NCBI RefSeq assembly: GCF_003634965.1
Contig: NZ_RBXP01000019.1
Location: 1 to 64,000, forward strand
From: Azonexus fungiphilus
GTDB taxonomy: Bacteria; Pseudomonadota; Gammaproteobacteria; Burkholderiales; Rhodocyclaceae
Direction: 5' to 3'
DNA: 64,000 nt
Positions 19,601 through 29,203 of this stretch are shown here, piece by piece (the first letter of the stretch is position 1; each line of letters begins with the position of its first letter). The position numbers and the translations under genes are program-made. The notes beneath the pieces were generated by a model, which searched no databases, was not told the DNA's origin, and was given only the letters and a program-made list of their open reading frames with translations.

Positions 19601-22600
19601 CCCATGCTGATCTCGGCCGAGGCCCCGGCCTTGGCGTTCAACTGCGCCTCGGCATTGGCACCGGCGTTGGCGCCGGCGTAGAGGCCGACCGAGGTGGTGT
19701 TCTTGCTGCTGCTCGTTTCCTTGCGGTCGTCGGCAGCCAGGAAGCGCATGTTCTCGGCCTTCAGCGCGACGTCGCCGCCGGCGGCGATGTCCGAGCCCTT
19801 GACGGTGAGATCCTTGGCGGTCAGCGACAGGTCGCCGCCGGCGCTGATCCCGGACTTGTTGTTGCGCGTCTCGAGCGTGCTGGTCTTGCCGGTCTCGACC
19901 CGCAACACGTCGAGGGTGTTGTCGGAACCGGCACTCGCCGATGCCTTCGCCGACGGCAGCAGGGCTGCGCCCCCGGCCGCCGCCGAACCGCCGGCGCCGG
20001 CCTCGTTGTTGCTGCCGAGCATCAGGCCGACGCTGGTCCTGGTGGTCTCGGTGGTCTTCAGCGAGACATCCTCGGAGGTCCGCACATCGACGCTCGCCGC
20101 GCGCAGGTCCATGTTGCCGCCGGCAGCCAGTTGGCTGCCTTCGAGCACGACCTTGTTCTTGGCATCGACGCTCATGTTGCCGCCGCTCTTGATGCCGGCG
20201 GCCTGGTTGCGGATCTCCAGGCTGGTTTCCTTGCTCTGCGTCGATTCGAGGAAGTTGACGCTGCTCTCGCTGCGGGCACTGGCGCCGACGCCGGCACCGA
20301 CGGCAACGCCACCGACCCCGACGCTGCCGTTGGCCGACGCCCCGGCACCGGCGCTGTTGCTCGAGCTGGCCATCAGGCCGATCGAGGTCTTGTCGCTGGT
20401 CGTCACCGAGATGTCGACGTCGCGCCCGGCGAGCACCTCGACATCGCGCGCCTGGATCGTCGTGTTGCCGGCGGTGTCGATGCTCGACCCCTGGACCTTG
20501 ACCGTGCCGTCGGCGCTCAGGCGGGTATTGCCGCCGACCTTGATCGTCGACGCCACATTGCGCGCCGACAGGCTGTCGGTCACCGTCTTTTCATTGGCCA
20601 TCAGTTCAAGACCGCCGCTGCCTTCGGCCGAGGCCTGGGCGCTGGCGCCGACGTTGCCGCTCAGGCCGGCCTTGCCGGCGTCGCCCTTGGCCACCGCCCC
20701 GGCCGAGGCGTCGGCCGAGCCCTTGCCGTCGGTCACCCGGAGGAAGGTCGTGGTCGTCGTCTCGGTATGCGTCTCGACCTTGTCGAGCCCGGCCAGCACG
20801 TTGATGTTGCTCGCCTTGATGTCGGCATCGCCGCCAACATCGAGGCTGGAGCCCTGCAGCGTGACGTCCTTGCCGGCCTTGATGCTGGCGTCGCCGCCGA
20901 CCGCGAAGCTGCTGGCGACGTTCTTGCTGACCGTCTGCGTCCTGGTCGTCGTGGTTTCGCCCCAGAGCCCGCCGCCGACGCCGAGACCGCTCTCCTTGCT
21001 GGTCTCGGTGGTCTTGGTGGTATCTGCCTTGCTGACGATGTTGACCGCACCTGCCGCGTCGAGCGCCGCGTCGCCGCCGACCTTGACGTCGGTGGCGGCA
21101 AAGGTGATGTCCTTGCCCGACTTGGCGGCCAGGTTGCCACCGACGGTCAGGCCGGACTTCAGCTGCTCGACGGTGGTCGTCGTCGAACTCTTGCTGCTGC
21201 TACCGAAAAGCCCTTGCGAGCCGGTGCTGGTGGAGGTCGTCGTGCGTTTCTCGAGGCTGTCGAAATTGACCCCGTCGCCGGCGTTCAGCGTCGCATTGCC
21301 GCCGGCATTGACCTGGGCCCCGACGACGTCGATGCTGCGCTTGGCGTCTATCGTCAGGTCGCCGGTCGAGATGATCTGCGCGGTACGACCGATATCGGTG
21401 GTGTAGAACTCGTCGTTGCCGGAACCGCTGCTGTAGGTGCGATTGACGACGCTGCCCTCGGTCGAGGTCAGGTTGACATCGCCGCCCTTGATCGTCCCCG
21501 AGAGGTTGGTGATGTCCTGCTTGGCAACGATGCTCAACGTCTTGGCGCCGGCGACGGTGCCGCCGACGTTGTCGAAGCGGTCGACATTGATGTTCACGTC
21601 AGCGCCGGCGATCACCGCGCCGGTTTCGATGCTGGCGCGGGTCTCGGCCGAGAGGTAGACGACCGGGACCAGCACGCGCTGGCCGGACACTTCCTGCTCG
21701 ACCATCCACACGACGTCGCTCTTCAGCGCCGCCACCTGCGCCGCGCTCGGCGCCTTGCCCCATTCCAGGCCAAGCTGCTTGGCTTCCTTGGCGGCGTTGT
21801 CCATCAGGTACTGCATCTGGCTGCTCTCGCTGGAGAAGCCGGCGAGCATCGCCCGGCCAACCTGGGCAACCAGTTCCTGGCGAACCAGATAGGCCTCGTA
21901 GGCACCGTCGCCGAGGCGCTTGGCCAGCGTGTCCGGATCGTAGCCGAGCTGCTTGGCGAGCAGGTCGGAACCGGCGAAATTGCCGGCCGACAGGTAGCGC
22001 GGATTGCTCTCGACCAGGTAGCGCGCATTCGGCGCGGTGGCGATGACGAAATAGCCGTTTGGGCTGCTCGGCAGGTTGATCGTGACACCGCCGAAGCTGA
22101 CCGGCCCTTGCGGCGTCGCCGGGGTCGACGGCGCCACCACGGCACCGGTACGGGAATCGATCTTGCCGCTGCTGGTATAGGTGGCGGTCTGTCCGCCGCC
22201 CTCGTCCTGCCCACCGTCGTAGCTGCGACCGGCACCGACCCCGATGTCGCTTGTTCCCGTCGTCGACGTGCCGGTCGGGGCGGTTGCCGACTTCGAATGC
22301 TGTTGCGCAGCATAGGGCGTGGAACCCGAAACCGACGACTTCTGCCCGACTTCCTCGGCCGTGATGTCCAGCCTGTTCGTCGCAAAGACGCCGGCACCGA
22401 TGCTGTCGATGGTCGCGGTGGTTTTGGTCACCACCGAATTGTGATGCGGGTCGTAATCGTCTTCATACGTCCCCACGCTCGCATTGACCAGACCGATGTA
22501 GTGCGTCAGCGTCGAGTAGCGGTCGACAATGTACTCCCGCTTCAACGCCAGGTCATCGTTGAAGAACTTGCTACCGCCGTTGCCGAGGATCTCGACGTTC

Positions 22601-25600
22601 TTCCCGGAAATCACCCCGCCCAGATTCACGGCATAGGAAAAGCCCGCCAGCTTGACCGTTTCGGCGCCGACGATCTGGGGTTTGAAAGTCGGCTTGCCGC
22701 CGCTGTAATACTGGTCGCGCGACCACGAGTCCTTGTAGAAATGCTCGTACCAGTTGTCCGGAAAGACGTAGGTCAGGATGCCTTCCTTGTATTCCGGATC
22801 GGATTTCTGTTGCGGATTGGACAGCTCCTTGGTCACCTTCGACGTCGTGCCGCCCCAGACCCGGTCATCCCCGCCCTGAATCTCGTTGCGGATCGTCCCG
22901 GCCTGCAGCGTGATGTTGCCGAGGCTGCTGATCGTGCTGTTGTTGACGATTTCGCTGGCCACCAGCTTGACCGCCTCGTCGGCATCGATGGTACCGACGG
23001 CGCTGCTGCGCGTACCGACGTTGGTCAGCGTGTTCGACGCCGTCACCGAGGCCGTTTTGCCGCTCCAGATGGCGCCGCGGTTGGTCACGTTCCCGCCGCG
23101 CGCCTTGACCAGCAGGTCCTTCTGCGCAGCAAAGGCGCCGTTCTGGTTGTTGTCGATCTTGCCGTCGGTGGCGAAATCCAGCTGGCCGGCCGAATAGATC
23201 AGGCCGTCGTTGGCGAAATCGTTGATCAGCTCGATTTTGGCCCAGCCACTGCCGCCGGTGACGGCGAGGATCTGGCTCTTGCTGCCGGCCAGCGTCAGCG
23301 TGTTGGCGTAGACCTGCATGTTGCGCGTCGACGACAGGCGGGCCTCGTCAGCCAGCGCCAGCGTGCCGACGGCGATATCGACGGTGTCGCCGAGGACCAG
23401 GCCGCCCTTGGCGATGTCGAGGACGACGCCGCGACCGCCGTCGGCGGCGTCGATGTCGAGCACGCCGCCGGCCTGGAGGGTACCGCTGCCGCCGACGTCG
23501 ATGCGGCCGCCGGCCGAGGTGCTGCGCAGCGTCATCGCGCCGCCGCTGAGCAGCGTCTTGGCGTTGTCGATCGCCGCGCTGTAATTGACAGTCAGGCTGC
23601 CGTAGGACTGCAGCGTGCCGTCGTTGTCGAGCCGGCGGACGTTGATGCTGCCGCCGCCGGCCGCCTCGTCGGCCAGCGTCAGCGTGGCGTCGACGGCGTT
23701 TTCCAGCGTATCGAAGCTGAGCGTGCTGTCGGCCGCCGCACCGCCCTGGATGGTGCCCTTGTTGACCAGGCGATTACCGCTGAGGACCAGGCGTTCGGCC
23801 TGGATCGTCGCGCCCTTGGCATTGTCGATGTCGAGGTTGTCGCCGGCGATCGACAGGGTGCCGCCGGCAGCCAGCGACTTGCTGTTGTTCAGGGTGCCGG
23901 CGACCAGCGTCAGGTCGTTCGCCCCCAGCAGCTTGCCGGCGTTGTTCAGGGTGTTGCCGACGTCCAGCTGGTCTTCCTTGTCGGCGACGCTGAGGGTCGA
24001 CAGCAGCCAGGTGCCAAAATTGCTCAGGCTGGCGACCTTGACGACGCTGCCGCTCCGCGCCTGGATCCAGGCCTTGTCCGGCTGCTGGGCGTCGTTGCTG
24101 TTGTTCTCGGCGCTGCTGGCGAGCAGCTTGAAACTGCCGTCGCTGATCAGCGTGCCACTGTTGACGAAGGCGGCGCTGTCGTCGCCGGCGGCGTCGGCAA
24201 TGTCCACCGCGGTCTTGCCGTAGATCGTGCCGCTGTTGCTGGTGCCGGCGGCGCGAATGGTCAGTGCGTCTTTTTCGGCGCTCAGCGTGCCGGCGTTGGC
24301 GAGCCCGGCGCTCGCCGTCAGGGCGACGCTGCCGCCCTTGATCGTCGCCCCGCCCTGGTTGTCGACACGGGCTGCCGTCAGCGCCAGGGTGCCGCCCTGG
24401 AGCACGCCACCGGCGGTATTCGTGAAATTGCCGCTGCTCAGGTCGAAGGCAGCGGTGGCGAGCAGCTTGCCGGCGTTGTCCACGCTCGCCGCAGCGACAA
24501 CCAGATCGCGCCGGGACTGCAGCAGGCCGCTGTTGGCGAGCGCATTGGCCACCGTCACCCGGTCGCTGCCGACGTTGACGGTCGACAGCAGCCAGGTGCC
24601 GAAATTGCTCAGGCTGGCGACCGAGACGGTGCTGCCGGCCGCCGCCTGGATCCAGGCTTGATTCGGCTGCTGGGCATCGGCACTCTTGTTCTCGGCGCTG
24701 CTGGCGAGCAGCGCCAGCGTCCCGTCGCTGATCAGCGTGCCGCGGTTGACGAAGGCGGCGCTGCCGTTGCCGGCGGCGTCGGCGATATCGACCGCGGTCT
24801 TGCCGTAGACCGTGCCGCTGTTGCTGGTGCCGGCGGCGCGGATGGTCAGCGCACCGTTCTCGGCGCTCAAGGTACCGGCGTTGTCGAGCCCGGCGCTTGC
24901 GCTCAGGGCGACGCTGTCGCCCTTGATCGTGGCGCCGGCCTGGTTGTCGACGCGGGCCGCCGTCAGCGCCAGCGCGCCGCCCTGGAGGACACCGCCCGCG
25001 GTATTCGTGAAATTGCCGGTGCCCAGGTCGAAAGCCCCGGCGGCGAGCAGCTTGCCGGCGTTGTCGGTGCTGCCGGCGCTCAGCACGAGCGCGCGCCCCG
25101 ACTGCAGCAGGCCGCGGTTGGCGAGGGCGTTGGCCACCGTCACCCGGTCGCTGCCGACGTTGACGGTCGACAGCAGCCAGCTGCCAAAATTGCTCAGGCT
25201 GGCGACCGAGACGGTGCTGCCGGTCGCGGCCTGAATCCAGGCGTTGTCAGGTTGCAAAGGATCGGCGCTCTGGTTCTCGGCGCTGCTGGCGAGCAGCGCC
25301 AGCGTCCCGTCGCTGATCAGCGTGCCGCGGTTGACGAAGGCGGCGCTACCGTTGCCGGCGGCGTCGGCGATATCGACCGCGGTCTTGCCATAGACCGTGC
25401 CGCTGTTGCTGGTGCCGGCGGCACGGATGGTCAGTGCGCCGTTCCCGGCGCTCAAGGTGCCGGCGTTGTCGAGCCCGGCGCTCGCACTCAGGGCGACGCT
25501 GTCGCCCTTGATCGTGGCACCGGCCTGGTTGTCGACGCGGGCCGCCGTCAACGCCAGGGCGCCGCCCTGGAGGACGCCGCCCGCGGTATTCGTGAAATTG

Positions 25601-27486
25601 CCGCTGTTCAGGTCGAAAGCCCCGGCGGCGAGCAGCTTGCCGGCGTTGTCGGTGCTGCCGGCGCTCAGCGCGAAAGCACGCCCCGACTGCAGCAGGCCGC
25701 TGTTGGCGAGGGCATTGGCCACCGTCACCCGGTCGCTGCCGACGTTGACGGTCGACAGCAGCCAGCTGCCGAAATTGCTCAGGCTGGCGACCGAGACGGT
25801 GCTGCCGTCGCGGGCCTGGATCCAGCCGGCAGCGGCGTTGCCGGCGCTGCTGGCAAGCAGGCTGAGGCTGCCGTCGCTGAGCAGCCGGCCGCTGTTGTTG
25901 AAGGCGGCGCTGCCGTTGCCGGCGGCGTCGGCGATGTCGATCGCACGCTTGCCGTAGATCGTGCCGCTGTTGCTGGTCCCGCCGGCGCGGATCGTCAGCG
26001 CGCCGGCGTCGGCGCTGAGCGTGCCGGCGTTGGCGAGGCCGCCGGCGCTCAGGTCGAGGTCGCCGCCAACGCTCTGGACGGTGCCCGCCAGACTCAGCGC
26101 GCCGCCGCTGGCCAGCGTCAGGTCGCTGCCGGCGCGCAGCGTTGCCGCGCCGAGATCGGTGCCGCCGTCGCTGCGCAGCTGCAGCGGTCCGCCGGCGTAG
26201 AGCAGCGTGCCGGCGCCGCCGAGCGCGGTGGTGCCGAAAGCCGCCGACCAGCCCTGGCCACTGCCCCAGGCGGTGCCGTCGATCGCCGCCCGGCCGCCGA
26301 CCGTCAGCGCCATGCTGTCGCCGGCGTAGCGCCGGTTGTCGTCGGCGCCGCCGGCGCCCTGCGCGGCGTCGTCGAGCTGCGCCGCCTGCAGCGTCAGATC
26401 GTCGCCGGCGACCAGCGCGCCGCCGCGCAGCACGATGCCGCCGGCCGCCGTCAGGTCGAGGTCACGGCGTGCCGCCAGGCCGCCGCCGGTCAAACGGATC
26501 GCATCCGCCGCCTGGTCGCCGCTGCGCAGGCTCAGGTCGGTCTGGGCCGAGAGCTTGCCGGCGATCTCGATGCGCCCTTCGGCGCTGAGCGTGAACTCGC
26601 CGGCGGTCGCCGCCATCTCGCCGAGCATGCGCACACCGACGCCGCCTTCGGTGGCGACGATGCGGATGCGGTCGGCGTACATGCCGCCGAGCAGCGAGCT
26701 GTCGAGGGCGTAGCTGACGCTGCCGATCCCGGCCAGCGGTGCGCTCGCGGCGCGGCTGGCGTAGCTCCAGCGATGGGCGCCGAGGCTGACGCCGAGGTCG
26801 GCGGCGTTGACCTTGCCGTCCACGCGCACGGCCCGGGCGACCAGGTCGAGAATCTGCTGGGCGCTGGCGTTGAGGCCGTCGCCGGCGATCGCGATATCGC
26901 CCTGGCGCACCTCGAAACCGCCAAGCGAGCCGTCGTTGTTGAGGAAAGGCGCGCCAGTGGTCAGCGTGACCCGGTCGCTGTTGATGAAGCCGCAGCCCTG
27001 GCAGGTGATCCCGTAGGGATTGGCGACGACGACGTCGGCCTTGCCGCCGAGCACCTCGGTGAAGCCGTTGAGCTCCGAGCGGCGATTGCTGACGACTTCG
27101 TTGAGGATCACCGTCGCCTGGCGCGTCAGGTTGGTGTTGGTCATCACCTGGCCGGCCAGCTGCGAGGTCACCGACAGCTGCGTCGCCTGGGCATTGTTGA
27201 GGACGAGCCCCTTGGGATCGACGTTGTACTGGGTGAACTTGTTGTGCGACAGGCCGGCCGCGTTGCTGTCGGCGATATTGACGACGGTCGCCCCGTTCGG
27301 TGCGACATAGGTGGTGGTCGTCCCCCCGGCCGATACCGCCGACGGGGTCTGCGCCTGTAGCAGCGTCGGCGCGAGCAGCACGAGCGCTGCCGCCGACTTG
27401 CTCTTGCCGTGGCTCCTGGCGCATTCGGCGACGGCCACCCAGACACCGCGGCTGGCATTCCAAACGATTCGATAAATGCGGTTCAT
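16609..27486 (-). CDS. Two-partner secretion exoprotein, filamentous haemagglutinin-like (TpsA)
   Basis: 3,625 residues. It has an extended signal peptide (MNRIYRIVWNASRGVWVAVA, hydrophobic core AAALVLLAPTLLQAQ). The TPS secretion domain covers about 47-300 and includes ANPYGITCQGCGFIN near 157. A long beta-helix of N/G/A-rich repeats follows, with four ~195-residue copies between about 480 and 1160. Haemagglutinin-type repeats (GGDVALKAEN, TTLDAGGKLNLLAAEDRT) run to about 3100. A ~520-residue tail rich in P, G, K and D ends in tandem 28- and 29-residue units. There is no toxin-like C-terminal domain and no small immunity gene downstream, so contact-dependent inhibition is not supported; adhesion or biofilm is more likely. 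TpsB is encoded 13 bases upstream in the same operon. Confidence 0.93.
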   Translation of the reverse strand: MNRIYRIVWNASRGVWVAVAECARSHGKSKSAAALVLLAPTLLQAQTPSAVSAGGTTTTYVAPNGATVVNIADSNAAGLSHNKFTQYNVDPKGLVLNNAQATQLSVTSQLAGQVMTNTNLTRQATVILNEVVSNRRSELNGFTEVLGGKADVVVANPYGITCQGCGFINSDRVTLTTGAPFLNNDGSLGGFEVRQGDIAIAGDGLNASAQQILDLVARAVRVDGKVNAADLGVSLGAHRWSYASRAASAPLAGIGSVSYALDSSLLGGMYADRIRIVATEGGVGVRMLGEMAATAGEFTLSAEGRIEIAGKLSAQTDLSLRSGDQAADAIRLTGGGLAARRDLDLTAAGGIVLRGGALVAGDDLTLQAAQLDDAAQGAGGADDNRRYAGDSMALTVGGRAAIDGTAWGSGQGWSAAFGTTALGGAGTLLYAGGPLQLRSDGGTDLGAATLRAGSDLTLASGGALSLAGTVQSVGGDLDLSAGGLANAGTLSADAGALTIRAGGTSNSGTIYGKRAIDIADAAGNGSAAFNNSGRLLSDGSLSLLASSAGNAAAGWIQARDGSTVSVASLSNFGSWLLSTVNVGSDRVTVANALANSGLLQSGRAFALSAGSTDNAGKLLAAGAFDLNSGNFTNTAGGVLQGGALALTAARVDNQAGATIKGDSVALSASAGLDNAGTLSAGNGALTIRAAGTSNSGTVYGKTAVDIADAAGNGSAAFVNRGTLISDGTLALLASSAENQSADPLQPDNAWIQAATGSTVSVASLSNFGSWLLSTVNVGSDRVTVANALANRGLLQSGRALVLSAGSTDNAGKLLAAGAFDLGTGNFTNTAGGVLQGGALALTAARVDNQAGATIKGDSVALSASAGLDNAGTLSAENGALTIRAAGTSNSGTVYGKTAVDIADAAGNGSAAFVNRGTLISDGTLALLASSAENKSADAQQPNQAWIQAAAGSTVSVASLSNFGTWLLSTVNVGSDRVTVANALANSGLLQSRRDLVVAAASVDNAGKLLATAAFDLSSGNFTNTAGGVLQGGTLALTAARVDNQGGATIKGGSVALTASAGLANAGTLSAEKDALTIRAAGTSNSGTIYGKTAVDIADAAGDDSAAFVNSGTLISDGSFKLLASSAENNSNDAQQPDKAWIQARSGSVVKVASLSNFGTWLLSTLSVADKEDQLDVGNTLNNAGKLLGANDLTLVAGTLNNSKSLAAGGTLSIAGDNLDIDNAKGATIQAERLVLSGNRLVNKGTIQGGAAADSTLSFDTLENAVDATLTLADEAAGGGSINVRRLDNDGTLQSYGSLTVNYSAAIDNAKTLLSGGAMTLRSTSAGGRIDVGGSGTLQAGGVLDIDAADGGRGVVLDIAKGGLVLGDTVDIAVGTLALADEARLSSTRNMQVYANTLTLAGSKSQILAVTGGSGWAKIELINDFANDGLIYSAGQLDFATDGKIDNNQNGAFAAQKDLLVKARGGNVTNRGAIWSGKTASVTASNTLTNVGTRSSAVGTIDADEAVKLVASEIVNNSTISSLGNITLQAGTIRNEIQGGDDRVWGGTTSKVTKELSNPQQKSDPEYKEGILTYVFPDNWYEHFYKDSWSRDQYYSGGKPTFKPQIVGAETVKLAGFSYAVNLGGVISGKNVEILGNGGSKFFNDDLALKREYIVDRYSTLTHYIGLVNASVGTYEDDYDPHHNSVVTKTTATIDSIGAGVFATNRLDITAEEVGQKSSVSGSTPYAAQQHSKSATAPTGTSTTGTSDIGVGAGRSYDGGQDEGGGQTATYTSSGKIDSRTGAVVAPSTPATPQGPVSFGGVTINLPSSPNGYFVIATAPNARYLVESNPRYLSAGNFAGSDLLAKQLGYDPDTLAKRLGDGAYEAYLVRQELVAQVGRAMLAGFSSESSQMQYLMDNAAKEAKQLGLEWGKAPSAAQVAALKSDVVWMVEQEVSGQRVLVPVVYLSAETRASIETGAVIAGADVNINVDRFDNVGGTVAGAKTLSIVAKQDITNLSGTIKGGDVNLTSTEGSVVNRTYSSGSGNDEFYTTDIGRTAQIISTGDLTIDAKRSIDVVGAQVNAGGNATLNAGDGVNFDSLEKRTTTSTSTGSQGLFGSSSKSSTTTTVEQLKSGLTVGGNLAAKSGKDITFAATDVKVGGDAALDAAGAVNIVSKADTTKTTETSKESGLGVGGGLWGETTTTRTQTVSKNVASSFAVGGDASIKAGKDVTLQGSSLDVGGDADIKASNINVLAGLDKVETHTETTTTTFLRVTDGKGSADASAGAVAKGDAGKAGLSGNVGASAQASAEGSGGLELMANEKTVTDSLSARNVASTIKVGGNTRLSADGTVKVQGSSIDTAGNTTIQARDVEVLAGRDVDISVTTSDKTSIGLMASSSNSAGAGASANGSVGVGGVAVGAGVGASARSESSVNFLESTQSKETSLEIRNQAAGIKSGGNMSVDAKNKVVLEGSQLAAGGNMDLRAASVDVRTSEDVSLKTTETTRTSVGLMLGSNNEAGAGGSAAAGGAALLPSAKASASAGSDNTLDVLRVETGKTSTLETRNNKSGISAGGDLSLTAKDLTVKGSDIAAGGDVALKAENMRFLAADDRKETSSSKNTTSVGLYAGANAGANAEAQLNAKAGASAEISMGYRVNNVDEKSVSGSTTAVVSTIKAGGDLTRDAGGGTIRDVGTQIDVGGSMNQRAGTIESLAARDTTYESSTKLDNTAKVGMYAGASAQAGVTSGAGYDASVGGRVSASSSYEKTSADTSTAIASTIRVGKGFSSESSGKTTLEGTRIAAGGDVAIQAASLDYKAAQNTASSRSEKIDAGAVLTVNVNAQSVVGGSLSVSASGATADKSRVQEVGGSIQSGGNVRIKTSGDTTLKGTSIESAGSTTLDAGGKLNLLAAEDRTTASSRGADASVNIGMSTGGKAGSGGKSQTGGMLEVSAGYNQSDSSSSTKSGVNIRSGGDTTLRSGGDMDLEGTKIASAGDTTLNAGGNMQLRAAQNTSSSTAFGLSAGVGVSQETSRGATETSTTRKADLSGAANLDIERSTSYDAVSINSGGRSQVSAGKDLRNEGAAVSGASTSVTAAGKVTDVVQKDSSMALSLGIQADVTLSKTTTKPNTPAAGDSGDQGKGAAPEDKSVPPKDDKTPPAGDDAGKAAPPAPADDGKGPGNKGDDDGKGAPAPQTPPAPGGGDSDSDAGKGGADDGKGAPAPLPQPAPIDGGKGSDAGKGGTDDGQGAPAPLPQPAPIDGGKGSDAGKGGADDGKGAPAPLPQPAPIDGGKGSDAGKGGADDGKGGADDGKGAPAPLPQPAPIDGGKGSDAGKGGADDGKGAPAPLPQPAPIDGGKGSDAGKGGADDGKGAPAPLPQPAPIDGGRGSDAGKGGADVAPIDLKIPLPPPIDGGKGSDAGKGGADVAPIDLKIPLPPPIDGGKGSDAGKGGTDVAPIDLKIPLPPPIDGGKGSDAGKGGADVAPIDLKIPLPPPIDGGKGSDAGKGGADVAPIDLKIPLPPPIDGGKGSDAGKGGADVAPIDLKIPLPPPIDGGRGSDAGKDGADVAPIDLKIPLPPPIDGGKGSDAGKGGADVAPIDLKIPLPPPIDGGKGSDAGKGGADVAPIDLKIPLPPPIDGGKGSDAGKGAGRPGAA
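16639..17394 (-). repeat. Nine tandem 84-base repeats in the tpsA 3' end
   Basis: Nine consecutive in-frame units of 84 bases (28 residues: VAPIDLKIPLPP then PIDGGKGSDAGKGGAD). They are near-identical; differences are mostly synonymous, with K/R, A/T and G/D substitutions in a few copies. The phase was checked by the position of the recurring CTTCAGGTCGATCGG block every 84 bases. Confidence 0.95.
17395..17937 (-). repeat. Six tandem 87-base repeats in the tpsA tail
   Basis: Six units of 87 bases (29 residues: GAPAPLPQPA then PIDGGKGSDAGKGGADDGK). One unit is lengthened to 108 bases by an internal 21-base duplication (extra GGADDGK). This array directly abuts the 84-base array and shares its PIDGGKGSDAGKGGAD half. 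Confidence 0.95.
23995..26036 (-). repeat. Four large direct repeats (~585 bases) within the tpsA beta-helix
   Basis: Four copies of a ~195-residue module (NAGTLSA, SNSGTVYGK, AAFVNRGTLISDG, SVASLSNFG, TVNVGSDRVTVANALAN, DNAGKLLAAGAFDL, GGVLQGGALALTAARVDNQ). The same landmark recurs at 24227, 24812, 25397 and 25961, giving spacings of 585, 585 and 564 bases. The two middle copies are nearly identical; the last is the most diverged. Confidence 0.92.
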
Positions 27487-27499
27487 GATCGATCAATCC

Positions 27500-29203
27500 T
27501 CAAAATGCGTAAGAGACACGGAACCAGGTTTGCGGCGCTTCCTTCTTCCAGGCGACCGGCACGTCGACCGGGCGGCTGTTGTAGAGCTCCCAGGCGGCCC
27601 CGCGCCACTGCGCGGAAAGGCCGACGGTGGCGCCGGCCAGCTGGCCGTGGGCGGTACCGCTGGCGATGCCGCGGACGCTGCCGGTGTCGTAGGCGGCATA
27701 CAGCCGGCCGCGCCAGCTTTCGCCGGCGAAAGCGGCCTGCCACGGCCAGGCCAGTTCGTTGCGCCAGTAGTAACCGCGGTCGCCGGCGATGCTGTTGCGC
27801 ATGAAGCCGCGGACACTGCCGATGCCGCCGATCTGGATCTGCTGCGAACCGTAGAGCGGGCGCCGGGCGTACTGGTAGCTGAGCTGGCTCGACCAGTTCA
27901 GGGACAGTTCGCCGATGGCCAGCGCGCGGCTGTAGCCGAGATCGAGGTTGATCTTCTTGAACTGGGCGCGCGGCGCGTCCGGATCGATGTCGTCCGGGTC
28001 CTCGAGCGCCCCCAGCGTCCGCAAGCCGCGCGCGTAGACCAGCTGGGCGTTGATCACGCCGCCGCCGGCGAGCAGGAAACCGTTGGCGCCGAATTCGGCG
28101 GTCGCCAGCTTGCGGCTGTTGACCTCGAGCAGCTGGCGCATCATGTAGTTGCGCGCGTCCTGCAGCGAGACCCGGACGAACACCGTCAGCTTCGACGCCT
28201 GGTCGCGGTAGGCCAGCCGGTCGACGGTCAGCGACTGGGTCCGGGTTTCGCCATTGGTGTGCATCTTGTTGCCGGAAGCCAGCTGCAGCACGTTGACGTA
28301 GGTCGAGCGGCTGACATTGACGCCGAGCGACCAGTTGCCGACCGGCACCCAGAAATCGAAGGCGTCGCTGCCCGAGTTGTGTTCGCCATCGTTCGGCTGC
28401 GAGCGGCGGCGGGTGACCATCCAGCGCTCGTTCAGCCCGAGCGGCGAATCGATCGTCGCGGTCAGCGCGTAAGCGTGCTTGCCGGTCGATTCGCTGCCCA
28501 TGTTGTCGTAGCCCATGAACAGGTGCGCCGGCAGGCTGCGCCGGTTGCGGACGACGACGATGCTCTGCCCCGACTTGCTGCCGGGACGCACTTCCATCGT
28601 CGCCTGGTTGGCCGCCAGGCGGTTGATCTGGTCGATCCCCTGCTCGAGGTCGCGCAGGTTCAGACGATCGCCCGGCGCGCCGGGAAAGGCGCCGGGGACG
28701 AAGATCTTGCGGGCGTCCTCGCCCTCGAGCTGGTAAGACTCGATGACGCCCTCGACGACGACGATGCTCAGGCGGCCGCTGCCCAGATCCTGCGCCGGCA
28801 GGTAGGCGCGCGTGGTGATGTAGCCCTGTTCGATGTAATCGGCAGTGATCCCGGCCAGGATCTGCTCGATCTCGGCGACGCCGAGGCAACGCCCGACAAA
28901 ACGTGCCGACAGGTCGCGCACGGTGCGCTGGCGCAGGCGCTCGCCGCCGTCGATGACCAGTTCGTCGATCTGCCGGCAGGCGCCGCCCGGGCTGACGGCA
29001 GGCTGCGGTGCCTGGCGCAGGTCGGCACCACCGACCGCCGGCACCGCCTTGCGCGCCCGCTCGATTTCTTCCTGCAGGCGTTCCTGCAGCTGGCGCTGGA
29101 CGAAATCAGCCTGGCGGCCAGCAGCGTCGATGTCGGCCGGTGTCTGTGCGTGTGCGGCCAGCGCCGGCACCGCGAGCAGCCAGACGAGGCTCCGGCGAGC
29201 CAT
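27500..29203 (-). CDS. Two-partner secretion outer membrane transporter, ShlB/FhaC family (TpsB)
   Basis: 567 residues from the ATG before the signal peptide MARRSLVWLLAVPALAAHAQ; an in-frame GTG 28 codons earlier lacks a reason to be used. After the signal peptide come a charged linker (QRQLQERLQEEIERARK), two POTRA domains (about 80-215, containing VEGVIESYQLEGEDARKIFV) and a beta-barrel. The VRGF motif of the plug loop (GGIGSVRGFMRN) and a C-terminal phenylalanine (WFRVSYAF) are visible. Exports the TpsA protein encoded immediately downstream (13-base gap), recognising its TPS domain in the periplasm. Pairing and order are typical. It faces the two-component genes divergently. Confidence 0.94.
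   Translation of the reverse strand: MARRSLVWLLAVPALAAHAQTPADIDAAGRQADFVQRQLQERLQEEIERARKAVPAVGGADLRQAPQPAVSPGGACRQIDELVIDGGERLRQRTVRDLSARFVGRCLGVAEIEQILAGITADYIEQGYITTRAYLPAQDLGSGRLSIVVVEGVIESYQLEGEDARKIFVPGAFPGAPGDRLNLRDLEQGIDQINRLAANQATMEVRPGSKSGQSIVVVRNRRSLPAHLFMGYDNMGSESTGKHAYALTATIDSPLGLNERWMVTRRRSQPNDGEHNSGSDAFDFWVPVGNWSLGVNVSRSTYVNVLQLASGNKMHTNGETRTQSLTVDRLAYRDQASKLTVFVRVSLQDARNYMMRQLLEVNSRKLATAEFGANGFLLAGGGVINAQLVYARGLRTLGALEDPDDIDPDAPRAQFKKINLDLGYSRALAIGELSLNWSSQLSYQYARRPLYGSQQIQIGGIGSVRGFMRNSIAGDRGYYWRNELAWPWQAAFAGESWRGRLYAAYDTGSVRGIASGTAHGQLAGATVGLSAQWRGAAWELYNSRPVDVPVAWKKEAPQTWFRVSYAF

Noticed and set aside
17434..27360. A 3,308-codon open frame on the plus strand opposite tpsA
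   Set aside because: It is the antisense shadow of the repetitive, GC-rich tpsA gene. Its product is R/A/G/D-rich without any domain, and tpsA has a signal peptide, TPS domain and partner gene.
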